From Exiguobacterium mexicanum (lineage in GTDB: Bacteria; Bacillota; Bacilli; Exiguobacteriales; Exiguobacteriaceae): 64,000 nt of DNA. Position 1 is the stretch's first letter, and every line of letters begins with the position of its first letter. Below the pieces are notes generated by a model. That model ran no database searches, was not told the DNA's origin, and was given only the letters and a program-made list of their open reading frames with translations. Location: assembly GCF_005960665.1 (NCBI RefSeq), contig NZ_CP040676.1:2204001-2268000 (forward strand), written 5' to 3'. The position numbers and the translations under genes are program-made. This document shows positions 1 to 7,647 of the stretch, in pieces.

Positions 1-545
1 ACGTCAAACGTCGTCTTGAGCGCCATCGCCACCGAATTCGTCTGTACCCCGTTTCCAATCCCGAACGCCGCGAGGGAAGCGAACCCCGCGAAGGCGACAG
101 CGAGCCAGCGCTGTTTCAAGCCGCGCTCCAAGTAATACATTGGTCCCCCAGCCATTTGTCCCCGCTCATCAGTGACCCGATATTTGACCGCGAGCACGGC
201 TTCCGCGTATTTGGTCGCCATTCCGAAGAAACCGGATACCCACATCCAGACGATCGCGCCTGGCCCACCGAGCACGACGGCCGTCGCGACCCCAACGATA
301 TTCCCCGTACCGACCGTAGCCGCGAGCGCGGTCATGAGTGCTTGGAAGTGACTGATGTCCCCTTTCGATGACTTGTCCTGATTTTTAGAGAATGCGAGCT
401 TCAGTGCGTAAGGCAACTTCGTGATTTGAATTCCCCCGAGACGTACCGTCAAATAAATGCCTGTCCCCACAAGCAAAATCAATAACGGTGGTCCCCACAC
501 AAAGTTTGAGATCGTACCGATGAGTTCACTGAACGATTGACCCAT
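1..545 (-). CDS. Alanine/glycine:cation symporter (AGCS family), N-terminal part only
   Basis: This is the first 181 codons of a sodium-coupled alanine/glycine symporter; the rest lies beyond the left edge. The reading frame begins [20 protein letters not shown] and continues with a hydrophobic segment and then the family's glycine-rich stretch [20 protein letters not shown], followed by [17 protein letters not shown] and [11 protein letters not shown], which are hallmarks of the AgcS/DagA/AlsT family. Such proteins sit in the cytoplasmic membrane and import small neutral amino acids with Na+ or H+. The start is the first ATG, with a purine-rich GGGGAA upstream. It is transcribed leftwards, separately from yidD. 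Substrate specificity cannot be told from this part. Confidence 0.9.
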   Translation of the reverse strand, partial: MGQSFSELIGTISNFVWGPPLLILLVGTGIYLTVRLGGIQITKLPYALKLAFSKNQDKSSKGDISHFQALMTALAATVGTGNIVGVATAVVLGGPGAIVWMWVSGFFGMATKYAEAVLAVKYRVTDERGQMAGGPMYYLERGLKQRWLAVAFAGFASLAAFGIGNGVQTNSVAMALKTTFD

Positions 546-658
546 GTTGTATTCCCCTTTCCCCGTATGTAATGAGTACATCTCTATTTTTTCAGAATAC
601 TTAGAAGATTGTCAAAAGTATTGTGATAAAACAAGTCAGAGAAAGAGGGGCTGTATCT

Positions 659-691
659 AAAACAGCGAGCCGTCGATTAGACGTCTCGCTG
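659..691 (-). terminator. Intrinsic terminator of yidD
   Basis: CAGCGAG and CTCGCTG arms pair around a short loop and are followed, on the minus strand, by TTTTAG. The first arm overlaps the last codons and stop of yidD. Confidence 0.7.
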
Positions 692-946
692 AGATGGGGG
701 TTTTTCACGTTGTAACGGCGCCTTCCAATCGAACTCGTCCGGCACGTAGTCGAGCCCGCCCGAATGGAACGGTTGGCAACGCATGAGCCGGCGCGTCGTC
801 AAATAACCACCTTTGAGTGCACCATGTTTCTCGATCGCCTCGATCCCATAATGCGAACAACTCGGATAAAACCGACACGTCGGTGGTTTCCACGGAGAAA
901 TGAAGCGTTGATACCCTTGAATCCCCCGGACTAACACTCGTTTCAC
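677..946 (-). CDS. yidD: Membrane protein insertion efficiency factor YidD
   Basis: The 89-residue product is a YidD-family (UPF0161) protein, a small membrane-associated factor that helps YidC/OxaI-dependent insertion of inner membrane proteins. Family landmarks are visible: the N-terminal amphipathic stretch [15 protein letters not shown], then the cysteine-containing core [21 protein letters not shown] and the later [19 protein letters not shown]. Length matches the family (70-90 residues). It stands alone here rather than beside rpmH-rnpA-yidC, as is usual in Bacillales where yidD is detached. It ends in a terminator hairpin that overlaps its stop codon. Confidence 0.95.
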   Translation of the reverse strand: MKRVLVRGIQGYQRFISPWKPPTCRFYPSCSHYGIEAIEKHGALKGGYLTTRRLMRCQPFHSGGLDYVPDEFDWKAPLQREKPPSQRDV

Positions 947-1151
947 GTTTCATCGCCTCCTGATTGATTACTGCCATGATAGCTCGACCGGTTCGACTTG
1001 TCATCCGTAACGTCTGCGACAATCCAGTGACAAGACGGTGTCACGTTTTTCCTTTGTTTTACAATTTGAGCACGAGAGGCGCTATTTGACGTATCATTTG
1101 TTATGATAGGCAACATGTACACGACCGAATCTATATGAAGAGGTGACGATT

Positions 1152-1934
1152 ATGAATATTTTAATGGTAGGAGCAGGATCGATGAGCGAGTCACTCGTCC
1201 GCGGATGGTTAGCCTCAGGCCTGTCTCCTGAACAAATCACGATGACGAACCGGAGTGACCGGACACGTCTTACAGAACTTCACACTGAGCTCGGCGTGCA
1301 AATCGTCGACGAAGAGGATGTCAACGCGTATGACATCGTCGTCCTTGCGATGCAACCGGACGGAGTGCTTCCATATGTAAGCTCGAAGACGTGGACCACA
1401 CCGCTCCTCGTTTCCGTAGCGGCTCATATCGAACCGAGCGAAATTGAAGAGGCGTCAGGTCTCCCTGCCGTCTGCGCGATGCCGAATACGCCAGTGGCTT
1501 ATCAAAACGGGATGACCGGGCTCTGGTTCGGACCCGAGACCGATGATACGGTCCGTGAAAAGGCGACGGCTTTGTTTGAGCGTGTTGGTCGTACAGCTGT
1601 GACTGATGCGAAGACGATGTCGGCCTTTATGGCCGCCGCCGGTTGCAGCCCCGCTTTCTTTTACGAGATTGTCGGGTCGATGACACCGGTCTTGACGGAA
1701 GCAGGATTTGACGAAACGACGGCCCGTCAAATCGTCGCCCAAGCGATGAAAGGATCAGCTGAGCTTCTCCTCCATGAGACACGGCCGACGAACGACTTGA
1801 TCGCAGATGTGGCCGCGCCGGACGGTCCGACCGATCGGGGTGTCGGTGTGCTTCGCTCGCGCGATTTAGCAGACGTCATGGCTTCTGCCCTTCGCGAAAG
1901 TGCGAGAGAAGAAGTCGAACAACCGAAGAATTGA
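1152..1934 (+). CDS. Pyrroline-5-carboxylate reductase family protein
   Basis: A 260-residue oxidoreductase of the ProC family, which reduces pyrroline-5-carboxylate to proline with NAD(P)H in the cytosol. The N-terminus MNILMVGAGSMSESLVRGWL carries a GxGxMxxxL dinucleotide-binding turn, followed by VVLAMQPDGV and VCAMPNTPVAYQNGMTGL, all typical of the Rossmann half. The C-terminal dimerisation half is divergent: the usual SGSGPAY is AAGCSPAFF, and the usual SPGGTT signature is APDGPT. That divergence resembles the accessory paralogues of Bacillus (ProI, ComER), so assignment to the main proline pathway is uncertain. ATG 1152 is chosen over an upstream GTG because the AGAGGTGA ribosome binding site covers that GTG. 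A shared terminator follows. Confidence 0.85.
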   Translation: MNILMVGAGSMSESLVRGWLASGLSPEQITMTNRSDRTRLTELHTELGVQIVDEEDVNAYDIVVLAMQPDGVLPYVSSKTWTTPLLVSVAAHIEPSEIEEASGLPAVCAMPNTPVAYQNGMTGLWFGPETDDTVREKATALFERVGRTAVTDAKTMSAFMAAAGCSPAFFYEIVGSMTPVLTEAGFDETTARQIVAQAMKGSAELLLHETRPTNDLIADVAAPDGPTDRGVGVLRSRDLADVMASALRESAREEVEQPKN

Positions 1935-1973
1935 AAAAATCCGAGAAACGCATCGCGTCTCTCGGATTTTTTA
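1934..1973. terminator. Bidirectional terminator between convergent genes
   Basis: AAAAAATCCGAGA and TCTCGGATTTTTT arms flank a 12-base loop. With an A-run on one side and a T-run on the other it can stop the ProC-like gene and the convergent DUF554 gene. Confidence 0.85.
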
Positions 1974-2675
1974 TTGGACGATATGTAAAATCGAGACGAT
2001 GACGGCGACCATCAAAATCCCCGGCAATAGATTCGCGACGCGAATCCGAGTGATGCCGACCAAATTTAAACCGATCGCGACGATCATGACGCCGCCGGTC
2101 GCTGTCATTTCTAAAATAAAGTCATCCATGAGCGATTCCGGGATAAACTTCATGATTTGGATGGCGAGCAAGGCGATTGCCCCTTGGTATAAGAGAACCG
2201 GGACGGCCGAGAACATGACCCCAATCCCTAGCGTCGAGCTAAGGACGAGTGCCGTAAAGCCGTCAATCAATCCTTTTGTATAGAGGACATCATGGTCCCC
2301 GCGCAATCCACTGTCGAGTGCACCGATGACCGCCATCGCCCCGATGACGAAGATGAGCGTCGCCGTGATGAAGCCTTCGGCGATACTCGACTTGCTCTTG
2401 CCTCCGAGTCGGCGTTCCAATTGATAGCCGACCTCGTTCAACTTCTCATCGAGCTTCCACCATTCGCCGAGCGCCGCCCCGATGACGAGACTGCCGATGA
2501 CGATTAAAAAGTTCTCACTCTTCATCCCCATTTGAATCCCAAGCAAGACGACGGCGAGACCGATGGCTGCGGTGACCGTCTCTTTCATTCGTTCGGGGAT
2601 GCGGTGAAATAAAAGTCCAAGTAATGTGCCAATCACAATCAACGCCGCGTTGACGATTGTTCCGGTTAAGACCAT
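1971..2675 (-). CDS. DUF554 family integral membrane protein
   Basis: A 234-residue, strongly hydrophobic protein of the DUF554 (YdfK/YqgA-like) family, function not established. It begins MVLTGTIVNAALIVIGTLLG, has the family-typical GIQMGMKSENFLIVIGSLVIGAALGEWWKLDE loop after the second membrane segment, a later FITATLIFVIGAMAVIGALDSGL segment with a central glycine-rich motif and LYTKGLIDGFTALVLSSTLG near the middle. About six to seven membrane spans are seen. It is convergent with the ProC-like gene and monocistronic. Some relatives have been proposed as small-molecule transporters, but nothing in the neighbourhood points to a substrate. Confidence 0.85.
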   Translation of the reverse strand: MVLTGTIVNAALIVIGTLLGLLFHRIPERMKETVTAAIGLAVVLLGIQMGMKSENFLIVIGSLVIGAALGEWWKLDEKLNEVGYQLERRLGGKSKSSIAEGFITATLIFVIGAMAVIGALDSGLRGDHDVLYTKGLIDGFTALVLSSTLGIGVMFSAVPVLLYQGAIALLAIQIMKFIPESLMDDFILEMTATGGVMIVAIGLNLVGITRIRVANLLPGILMVAVIVSILHIVQ

Positions 2676-2750
2676 TGTAATATTCCCCGTTTCTGTATGT
2701 ATTGAGAGGAATATACCAACTGTTTATGTAGACTGTCAATTGAAAGAAAA

Positions 2751-2783
2751 ACAAAAAAAAAGCCACTTCTCGCAAGAAGTGGC
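2751..2783 (-). terminator. Terminator of tRNA-Val transcript
   Basis: Arms GCCACTTCT and AGAAGTGGC with a four-base loop, followed on the minus strand by eight Ts. It lies about 50 bases beyond the tRNA 3' end. Confidence 0.85.
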
Positions 2784-2834
2784 GTCGCGGAAACCCACGT
2801 TCCTATGGGTTTCGCATCGGGTTTGGCACCCAAG

Positions 2835-2907
2835 TGATTCTGACTGGGCTCGAACCAGCGACCTCTACCCTGTCAAGGTAGCGCTCTCCCAGCTGAGCTA
2901 CAGAATC
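2835..2907 (-). tRNA. tRNA-Val (anticodon GAC)
   Basis: The minus strand folds into a complete 73-base cloverleaf: acceptor GATTCTG/CAGAATC with discriminator A, D-arm GCTC/GAGC, anticodon stem CTACC/GGTAG with the loop TTGACAG (anticodon GAC, reads GUC valine codons), and T-arm GCTGG/CCAGT with TTCGAGC loop. No CCA is encoded. It stands alone, with its own promoter and terminator, not in an rRNA-linked cluster. Confidence 0.95.
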
Positions 2908-2936
2908 AGGTCGTGTCCTCTCTTAAGGACACTATT

Positions 2937-2965
2937 AATATATCAAGAAACTAATGCCTTGGCAA
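2937..2965 (-). promoter_or_regulatory. Sigma-A promoter of tRNA-Val
   Basis: On the minus strand TTGCCA, 17 bases, then TATATT. A 6-bp hairpin (GTGTCC/GGACAC, 2913-2932) lies between the predicted start site and the tRNA, as a short 5' leader stem. Confidence 0.65.
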
Positions 2966-2994
2966 CTGTTTTTTTAAACTTTTTTTACTTTTTT

Positions 2995-3552
2995 TCAACG
3001 CGTCATTTCTTCCCGTTTCATATGGCGGCATAACCGCTCTAAATCTCCGGCGTAGACAGAGACGAGCATGCCTTGATATTCAGTGTCACGGTCCCAATGC
3101 AGTCCGTTCGCTTTCGCGACCCGTTGCGATGGGACGTTATCCGGATGAATCAAGGAAATGATCTCTTTCTCACCTTCTTCGAACGCATGACGCATGAGAC
3201 GAGCCGCTGCCTCGCGTCCGTATCCCATATGCCAATGCTTCGGCGCCAACCAATATCCGACTTCAAGTTCAATCGTGCCGTCGAGTTCATGGAGCAACGT
3301 GCCGGCATGACCGATCGGCTCGTCATTTTCATGCGACATCAATTTGAGCAACCCGGTTTGACGACCCGTCTGATAGCGGGCCAACTGGCGCTCGAACCAC
3401 TCGATCGTCTGTTCATCCGTATATGGCTTTCCGTCCGGGCTAATAAAACGCATCACGCGCGGATCTTGGAGTAGCGATTTCACGAAATAAAAATCAGCAA
3501 TCGTGTAAGGTTCGAGTCGTAGACGCTCGGATTGCAGTTTGATATGACTCAT
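2995..3552 (-). CDS. GNAT acetyltransferase, RimJ/RimL type
   Basis: A 185-residue acetyl-CoA-dependent N-acetyltransferase of the RimJ/RimL-like GNAT branch (Acetyltransf_3). The start SERLRLEPYTIADFYFVKSLL is the classical opening of that branch; the acetyl-CoA pyrophosphate loop is seen as HMGYGREAAARLMRHAFE around residues 125-142, and ISLIHPDNVPSQRVAKANGL is the standard C-terminal helix region in which a conserved Asn and Ser precede the G-F/L-x turn. Its substrate is unknown; relatives modify ribosomal protein N-termini, antibiotics or small amines. Transcribed alone, upstream of the tRNA. Confidence 0.85.
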   Translation of the reverse strand: MSHIKLQSERLRLEPYTIADFYFVKSLLQDPRVMRFISPDGKPYTDEQTIEWFERQLARYQTGRQTGLLKLMSHENDEPIGHAGTLLHELDGTIELEVGYWLAPKHWHMGYGREAAARLMRHAFEEGEKEIISLIHPDNVPSQRVAKANGLHWDRDTEYQGMLVSVYAGDLERLCRHMKREEMTR

Positions 3553-3619
3553 CGTCCCCGCCCCTTTCGTTCACAGTCTGAACTATTCAATTCCCGTTTT
3601 TATTCGAAGCTAATCCTGA

Positions 3620-3934
3620 TCATGCGACAACTTTCAATCCGATGACGCTTCCGATAATAAGCAATAAGAAGAAGATACGCCACCGGTCCCGGGATTCGTT
3701 CAAGTACAGCATGCCGAGCACGACCCCGCCGGCCGCCCCAATCCCGACCCAAATCGAATACGCCAATCCGAGCGGGAGCGTCTCGAGCGAACGCGACAAC
3801 AAATAAAAGCTTAAGGCAAACGTTCCGACCGACAAGATCGACCATTTAACAATCTGATAGCCTTTTGATTTACCCATCCAAAAGACGGCCATCATCTCAG
3901 CAAGACCCGCACCAATCAAAAATATCCAACTCAT
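3620..3934 (-). CDS. SMR-family multidrug efflux subunit (second of pair)
   Basis: A 104-residue four-helix small multidrug resistance protein. It opens MSWIFLIGAGLAEMMAVFWM with the membrane-embedded glutamate of helix 1 (E13) that binds proton and drug, and has the family-typical LPLGLAYSIWVGIGAAGGVVLG stretch in helix 3. It starts inside the stop region of the preceding SMR gene (4-base overlap), so the two are translationally coupled. Paired SMR proteins such as YkkC/YkkD, EbrA/EbrB and guanidinium exporters usually act as heterodimers with opposite topology. The TetR gene at the head of the operon suggests drug-responsive control. Confidence 0.9.
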   Translation of the reverse strand: MSWIFLIGAGLAEMMAVFWMGKSKGYQIVKWSILSVGTFALSFYLLSRSLETLPLGLAYSIWVGIGAAGGVVLGMLYLNESRDRWRIFFLLLIIGSVIGLKVVA

Positions 3935-4275
3935 GCCGACTCACCTCCCGTCACTTGTTTCAGTCCGACCACACCGATCAGAAGCGTGATGATAAAGACG
4001 AGCTTCATCCCGGTGAGCGCCTCGTCGAACAAGAGCGCCCCGACGATGACCGTTCCGACGGCTCCGATGCCGGTAAAGACGGCGTACCCCGTCCCGGCCG
4101 GTAAGGTGCGGAACGACATCGCCAACAATCCAAAACTCACAATCAATAATAGAATCGTCATCACGCTCGGACCGAGCACCGTGAACCCGTTCGACAGCTT
4201 CATCGTCGTCGCCCAAACGATTTCGAGCAGACCGGCGAGCACGAGCCAAACCCAGGCCAGTTGATCTTGTTTCAT
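3931..4275 (-). CDS. SMR-family multidrug efflux subunit (first of pair)
   Basis: A 114-residue SMR protein with four hydrophobic helices; the essential glutamate lies in GLLEIVWATTMKLSNGF of helix 1, and LPAGTGYAVFTGIGAVGTVIVG matches the helix 3 signature. The N-terminus is slightly extended and polar compared with its partner, as is common for YkkC-like subunits. ATG 4275 is preferred over a TTG six bases upstream because it overlaps the TGA of the TetR gene (ATGA), giving translational coupling, and it follows an AAAGGAG site by ten bases. The gene lies between the regulator and its partner subunit. Confidence 0.9.
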   Translation of the reverse strand: MKQDQLAWVWLVLAGLLEIVWATTMKLSNGFTVLGPSVMTILLLIVSFGLLAMSFRTLPAGTGYAVFTGIGAVGTVIVGALLFDEALTGMKLVFIITLLIGVVGLKQVTGGESA

Positions 4276-4850
4276 GTCCAACCGACTCCTTTCTTGAAAA
4301 TCGTGAATGCGGCCCGTTGCCGTTTGACGCGATTCGTCTCAAGCGTGAAGAGCGAAAGAAGCGCCCCGTCTAGAAAACAATAGTACGCGTCATACACGTC
4401 CTCGAGTGACTGTTCGGGTAAGGCGCCTTGCTCCATCGCCAATCGAAACTGTTCTTTCTCGAACGCTTGTAGTTCCGTCTCGACCGAACCGAGCGTCGTC
4501 TCGATGAATGATCTCAACTCGGGCGGTGGGACGAGCAACATCCGCTTCGTCAGCATCCATGTCTCCTCTTCTTCAAAGAAGCGAATCAACTCCTCGACGA
4601 TCGCCTCGATCCGCTCGAGCGGCGCAGCGTCAACGGAAGCGTCCCGTGCCTCCTGCCAGATGTGTGCATAACGGTTCCCCATGTCCTCGACGACTTGCTT
4701 GAACAGTTGTTCTTTCCCTTCGATATGGGCGTATAGCGACGCCTTTTTGATGCCGACATCCTCAGCAAGCGAGGCAAGCGACAAGCCTTCATATCCTTCA
4801 AGCGCAAACCGGCGTCGCGCCGCCAGTTCGATTCGTTGTTTCGTATTCAT
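4272..4850 (-). CDS. TetR/AcrR family transcriptional regulator
   Basis: A 192-residue one-component repressor. The N-terminal helix-turn-helix is clear: ARRRFALEGYEGLSLASLAE followed by VGIKKASLYAHIEGKEQLF, the typical TetR DNA-binding helix pair; the remaining 130 residues form the helical ligand-binding and dimerisation domain, which has no recognisable signature. It heads the operon with the two SMR genes, so it probably represses the efflux pair until an inducer binds. An imperfect palindrome just upstream is the likely operator. A GTG three bases before the chosen ATG is an equally plausible start with better spacing from AAAGGGG. Confidence 0.9.
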   Translation of the reverse strand: MNTKQRIELAARRRFALEGYEGLSLASLAEDVGIKKASLYAHIEGKEQLFKQVVEDMGNRYAHIWQEARDASVDAAPLERIEAIVEELIRFFEEEETWMLTKRMLLVPPPELRSFIETTLGSVETELQAFEKEQFRLAMEQGALPEQSLEDVYDAYYCFLDGALLSLFTLETNRVKRQRAAFTIFKKGVGWT

Positions 4851-4881
4851 CACAGATCGTCCCCTTTCTCTCTCACTACCT

Positions 4882-4901
4882 TACCTAACGAACGGTAGGT
4901 A
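4882..4901. promoter_or_regulatory. Probable TetR-type operator
   Basis: TACCTAACGAACGGTAGGTA is an imperfect inverted repeat of the size and A/C-rich half-site style bound by TetR-family repressors. It lies about 30 bases upstream of the TetR start and 75 bases upstream of the divergent esterase start, so one repressor could control both. Confidence 0.6.
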
Positions 4902-4975
4902 GTCAAGTGTACGGATTGCATTCCCCGGTTCCACCCGGCAAAATGGAGAAAGTGAATGGGAAAGGAGCGCTTTAT

Positions 4976-5758
4976 ATGCTTGAGCAATTCAGCTTTACGT
5001 TACCGACCGAGACGACACGCGGACGGAAACGAATCGTCCGTGTCTATCGTCCCGACTTTGTTTCGGCTGACGAGCGGATCCCGGTCCTCTATATGCACGA
5101 CGGTCAAAACGTGTTCGACGGCAAGACGGCCACGATCGGCGAAGGTTGGTCGATCGACCGCCACATCGAGGACTTACAATTGCCGCTCATGGTCGTCGCC
5201 ATCGCGAGTGCCCCAGACTGGCTCGACCGCTACGATGAGTATTCGTTTTATGAGGATGAGATGCTATACCGGCGGATTGGACCGGAACTCGCCAAGACAC
5301 GGCCTACGCTCGGGGGTAAAGGGCGTGCTTACGCCGACTGGCTCATGCAAGAGTTGAAGCCGTGGATTGATGAACGCTACGCGACCGACCCGGACGACGT
5401 CGGCGTGATGGGCAGCTCGATGGGCGGGGTCATCTCGCTTTATATGATGACGGCCTATCCGTCCATCCGGCGCGTCGGCTCGCTCTCGACAGCCGCTTGG
5501 GCTAATCTCGACTCCCTCATTCGGGAAGTGAAGCAGGCCGATGTGACGGCGCGTCTCTATATGGACATCGGGACGAACGAGACGAGCGGACCGATCACGC
5601 CCGAGGATTACCTTTATACGAATGCGAAACTCGTCGAGACGGTCGCGCGAACAGGGATCGCCTTCCGCTATGAAGTCGAGCCTGGTGCCGTCCATAACGA
5701 GATCGCGTGGCGGCGTCGGCTACCGAACGCCCTCGCCTTCCTCTATGAATTGACATGA
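4976..5758 (+). CDS. Alpha/beta hydrolase, putative esterase (PF00756 type)
   Basis: A 260-residue cytosolic hydrolase of the esterase D/Fes-like family. Visible landmarks: RVYRPDFVSADERIPVLYMHDGQNVFDG (the strand and oxyanion-hole region with YMHDGQN), VVAIAS, the nucleophile elbow VGVMGSSMGG with Ser of GSSMG, the acidic region MDIGTNETSG, and a late VHNEIAWRRRLP carrying the catalytic His. Relatives cleave esters of various kinds, including siderophore lactones, but no siderophore genes are nearby. ATG 4976 is chosen over the further-upstream in-frame start because GGAAAGGAG lies nine bases before it. Divergent from the TetR-SMR operon with a shared operator region. Confidence 0.85.
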   Translation: MLEQFSFTLPTETTRGRKRIVRVYRPDFVSADERIPVLYMHDGQNVFDGKTATIGEGWSIDRHIEDLQLPLMVVAIASAPDWLDRYDEYSFYEDEMLYRRIGPELAKTRPTLGGKGRAYADWLMQELKPWIDERYATDPDDVGVMGSSMGGVISLYMMTAYPSIRRVGSLSTAAWANLDSLIREVKQADVTARLYMDIGTNETSGPITPEDYLYTNAKLVETVARTGIAFRYEVEPGAVHNEIAWRRRLPNALAFLYELT

Positions 5759-5795
5759 AAAAAGAGACGAATTCCACGAAGGGATTCGTCTCTTG
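5757..5795 (-). terminator. Terminator between convergent esterase and aminopeptidase genes
   Basis: AAGAGACGAAT and ATTCGTCTCTT arms with an 11-base loop; the A-run on the plus strand gives a T-run for the minus-strand aminopeptidase transcript. Confidence 0.8.
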
Positions 5796-5800
5796 CTTGA

Positions 5801-7039
5801 TTAAATGACCCAGTTGCCGTCACGCATGATGGCTTCGCGTGAACCGTCTTCGAGTTCGCCATCGATGTTCATCTCGGCCGAGCCGATCATGAAGTCGACA
5901 TGTGTCATCGAGTCGTTCGCACCGTTCTCGGCGAGCTCTTCGGCTGACATTTGCGGTCCGCCTTCGAGACATGTCGAGTACGCGCGTCCGAGCGCCAAGT
6001 GGCACGATGCGTTTTCGTCGAACAACGTGTTATAGAAAAGGAGACCCGAGTTCGAGATTGGTGAGTCGTCCGGCACGAGCGCGACTTCTCCGATACGACG
6101 CGCCCCTTCATCGAGGTTCAACAACTCATCGAGTGCCTGTTGTCCTTGTTTCGCTTCCGCCTTCACGACTTTCCCGCCTTCGAACCAGAGCGTGAATCCA
6201 TCGATCAAGTTGCCGCTATAGCTGAGCGGTTTCGTGCTCGACACGTGTCCTTCGACCGAATCTTTATCGGCGAGCGTGAACACTTCTTCGGTCGGCATGT
6301 TGGCGATGAAATCGACACCGTCGATGTTCGGACCGCCGCCGCCAAGGAAGACGTGCTTCTTCGGCAAGCCGATCGTCAATTCCGTGCCCGGTGCTTTGTA
6401 ATGGAGCTTCGTGTACTTCTTGTTCGTGAGTAACGTCGCGCGTTCACGGAGCGATGCGTCATGCGTATCCCACGCCGCGACGACATCCGGTTGGTCCATG
6501 CGCGTCGCTTCGAAAATCGCTTTCCAAAGGGCTGGTACGGCGTCTTCACGGTCTGGGAAGACTTTCTTCGCCCATGCTTCCGAAGCGCCAGCAACGATTG
6601 ACCAGCTGACATTGTCGCTCATGACATATTTGCGCCATTTCGCGAGCGCCACGCCGGCAGCACGGTTCGAGTCCGCGATGCGTGACGACTCAACGCCGTT
6701 CAGTGCGTCCGGGTCGTCGCTGACGATCGATAGGAACGCCGTCTTCTCTTCGGCCAATTGCTCAAAGCGAGCCTTGAGCCATTCCGGGTATTCTTTGAAA
6801 GCATCCGCCGGGGCGTTGAAGTAACGGACTTTCGTCGTCTCTTCGTCGCTCCAGTTGACATATACTTGTTTCGCGCCAGCTGCGTAAGCTGCTTTCACGA
6901 TTTGACGGACGAGCGGTGCTTGGCTAATATCAGCTCGGACTTCGAGCTGTTGGCCCGGCTGAATGTTGACGCCTTTTTTGACGGCAAGCTCAGCGTAGCG
7001 GGCAAATTCTGCCTCAGTCGGCATGGTTACAGTAGACAT
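5801..7039 (-). CDS. M29 family metallo-aminopeptidase
   Basis: A 412-residue aminopeptidase of MEROPS family M29 (AmpS/PepS/aminopeptidase T), a cytosolic dimeric enzyme that removes N-terminal residues with two divalent metal ions. Supporting sequence: YAELAVKKGVNIQPGQQLEV at the N-terminus, VNWSDEETTKVRYFNAP, GPNIDGVDFIANMPTEEVFTLAD in which the Glu residues bind metal, GYSGNL-like SYSGNLIDGFTLWFEGG, ARRIGEVALVPDDSPIS, and the C-terminal MTHVDFMIGSAEMNIDGE with the His and Asp ligands. ATG 7039 is preferred to an upstream in-frame ATG at 7225 because AAAGGAGGAAC sits just before it and the extra residues do not belong to the family. Confidence 0.95.
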   Translation of the reverse strand: MSTVTMPTEAEFARYAELAVKKGVNIQPGQQLEVRADISQAPLVRQIVKAAYAAGAKQVYVNWSDEETTKVRYFNAPADAFKEYPEWLKARFEQLAEEKTAFLSIVSDDPDALNGVESSRIADSNRAAGVALAKWRKYVMSDNVSWSIVAGASEAWAKKVFPDREDAVPALWKAIFEATRMDQPDVVAAWDTHDASLRERATLLTNKKYTKLHYKAPGTELTIGLPKKHVFLGGGGPNIDGVDFIANMPTEEVFTLADKDSVEGHVSSTKPLSYSGNLIDGFTLWFEGGKVVKAEAKQGQQALDELLNLDEGARRIGEVALVPDDSPISNSGLLFYNTLFDENASCHLALGRAYSTCLEGGPQMSAEELAENGANDSMTHVDFMIGSAEMNIDGELEDGSREAIMRDGNWVI

Positions 7040-7152
7040 ATGTACAGTTCCTCCTTTTTCACTTATTTCTATTTTCTTAAATTTTCGGAAAAGTTGCAAC
7101 CAAATCGCAAAAACGGGCATATTAGTAGATGAAGACAGAAGGAGGAATATAC

Positions 7153-7560
7153 ATGTCAGATTGGAAAACAACGTACACACACTTTTTAACGAGCGCGACC
7201 GAGGACTATACCGACAATGAAACATTAGGTGACCTCTTGGTCCAAGGCGAACTCGCTCTCGCTAAAGTGACGGTCGACGTCGCTTCAAACGATATTAGCA
7301 ATATCGAGCGAGAAGAAGAACTGACGCTCTACTTCCAAATGAAACAGTTACTCAACATGTTGCGTGCCGTCTATAATCACCAGTTCGAGATGCAGCCGGA
7401 CAAACAACATGCCCTCGTTGCGGCCGTCTTATACTTCGTATCCCCATTCGATGCGATTCCGGACGACGCCCCACTCGGCTTATTCGATGACGCTCAAGTC
7501 ATCGATTACGTGCATGAACAGCTCGCAAGCGATATCGACCGCTTCCACAACGAATTGTAA
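7153..7560 (+). CDS. YkvA-like DUF1232 protein
   Basis: A 135-residue protein with a DUF1232 module at its C-terminus. The module is the hydrophobic hairpin ALVAAVLYFVSPFDAIPDDAPLG followed by FDDAQVIDYVHEQL; the SPxDxIPD turn is the family signature. Proteins of this family are small, probably membrane-associated, and of unknown biochemical function. The N-terminal 80 residues are acidic and helical with no recognisable domain. ATG 7153 follows GAAGGAGGAATATAC, which fixes the start. It is divergent from the aminopeptidase. Confidence 0.8.
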   Translation: MSDWKTTYTHFLTSATEDYTDNETLGDLLVQGELALAKVTVDVASNDISNIEREEELTLYFQMKQLLNMLRAVYNHQFEMQPDKQHALVAAVLYFVSPFDAIPDDAPLGLFDDAQVIDYVHEQLASDIDRFHNEL

Positions 7561-7647
7561 TCGTTCGGCGCTTGAAATTCCTCCACCATCGGAGTACGCT
7601 TGAGTGAGTTTATTTCAAAGGGGGCGTATGGCGCCTAGCCATCATCT

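Noticed and set aside
705-1022. 105-codon frame overlapping yidD
   Set aside because: It lies in another frame over a well-supported yidD and its product has no family features.
2676-2834. A second tRNA or tRNA remnant next to tRNA-Val
   Set aside because: The AAACCCATAGGAACGTGGGTTT-like hairpin has no cloverleaf; it is only a stem-loop between tRNA and terminator.
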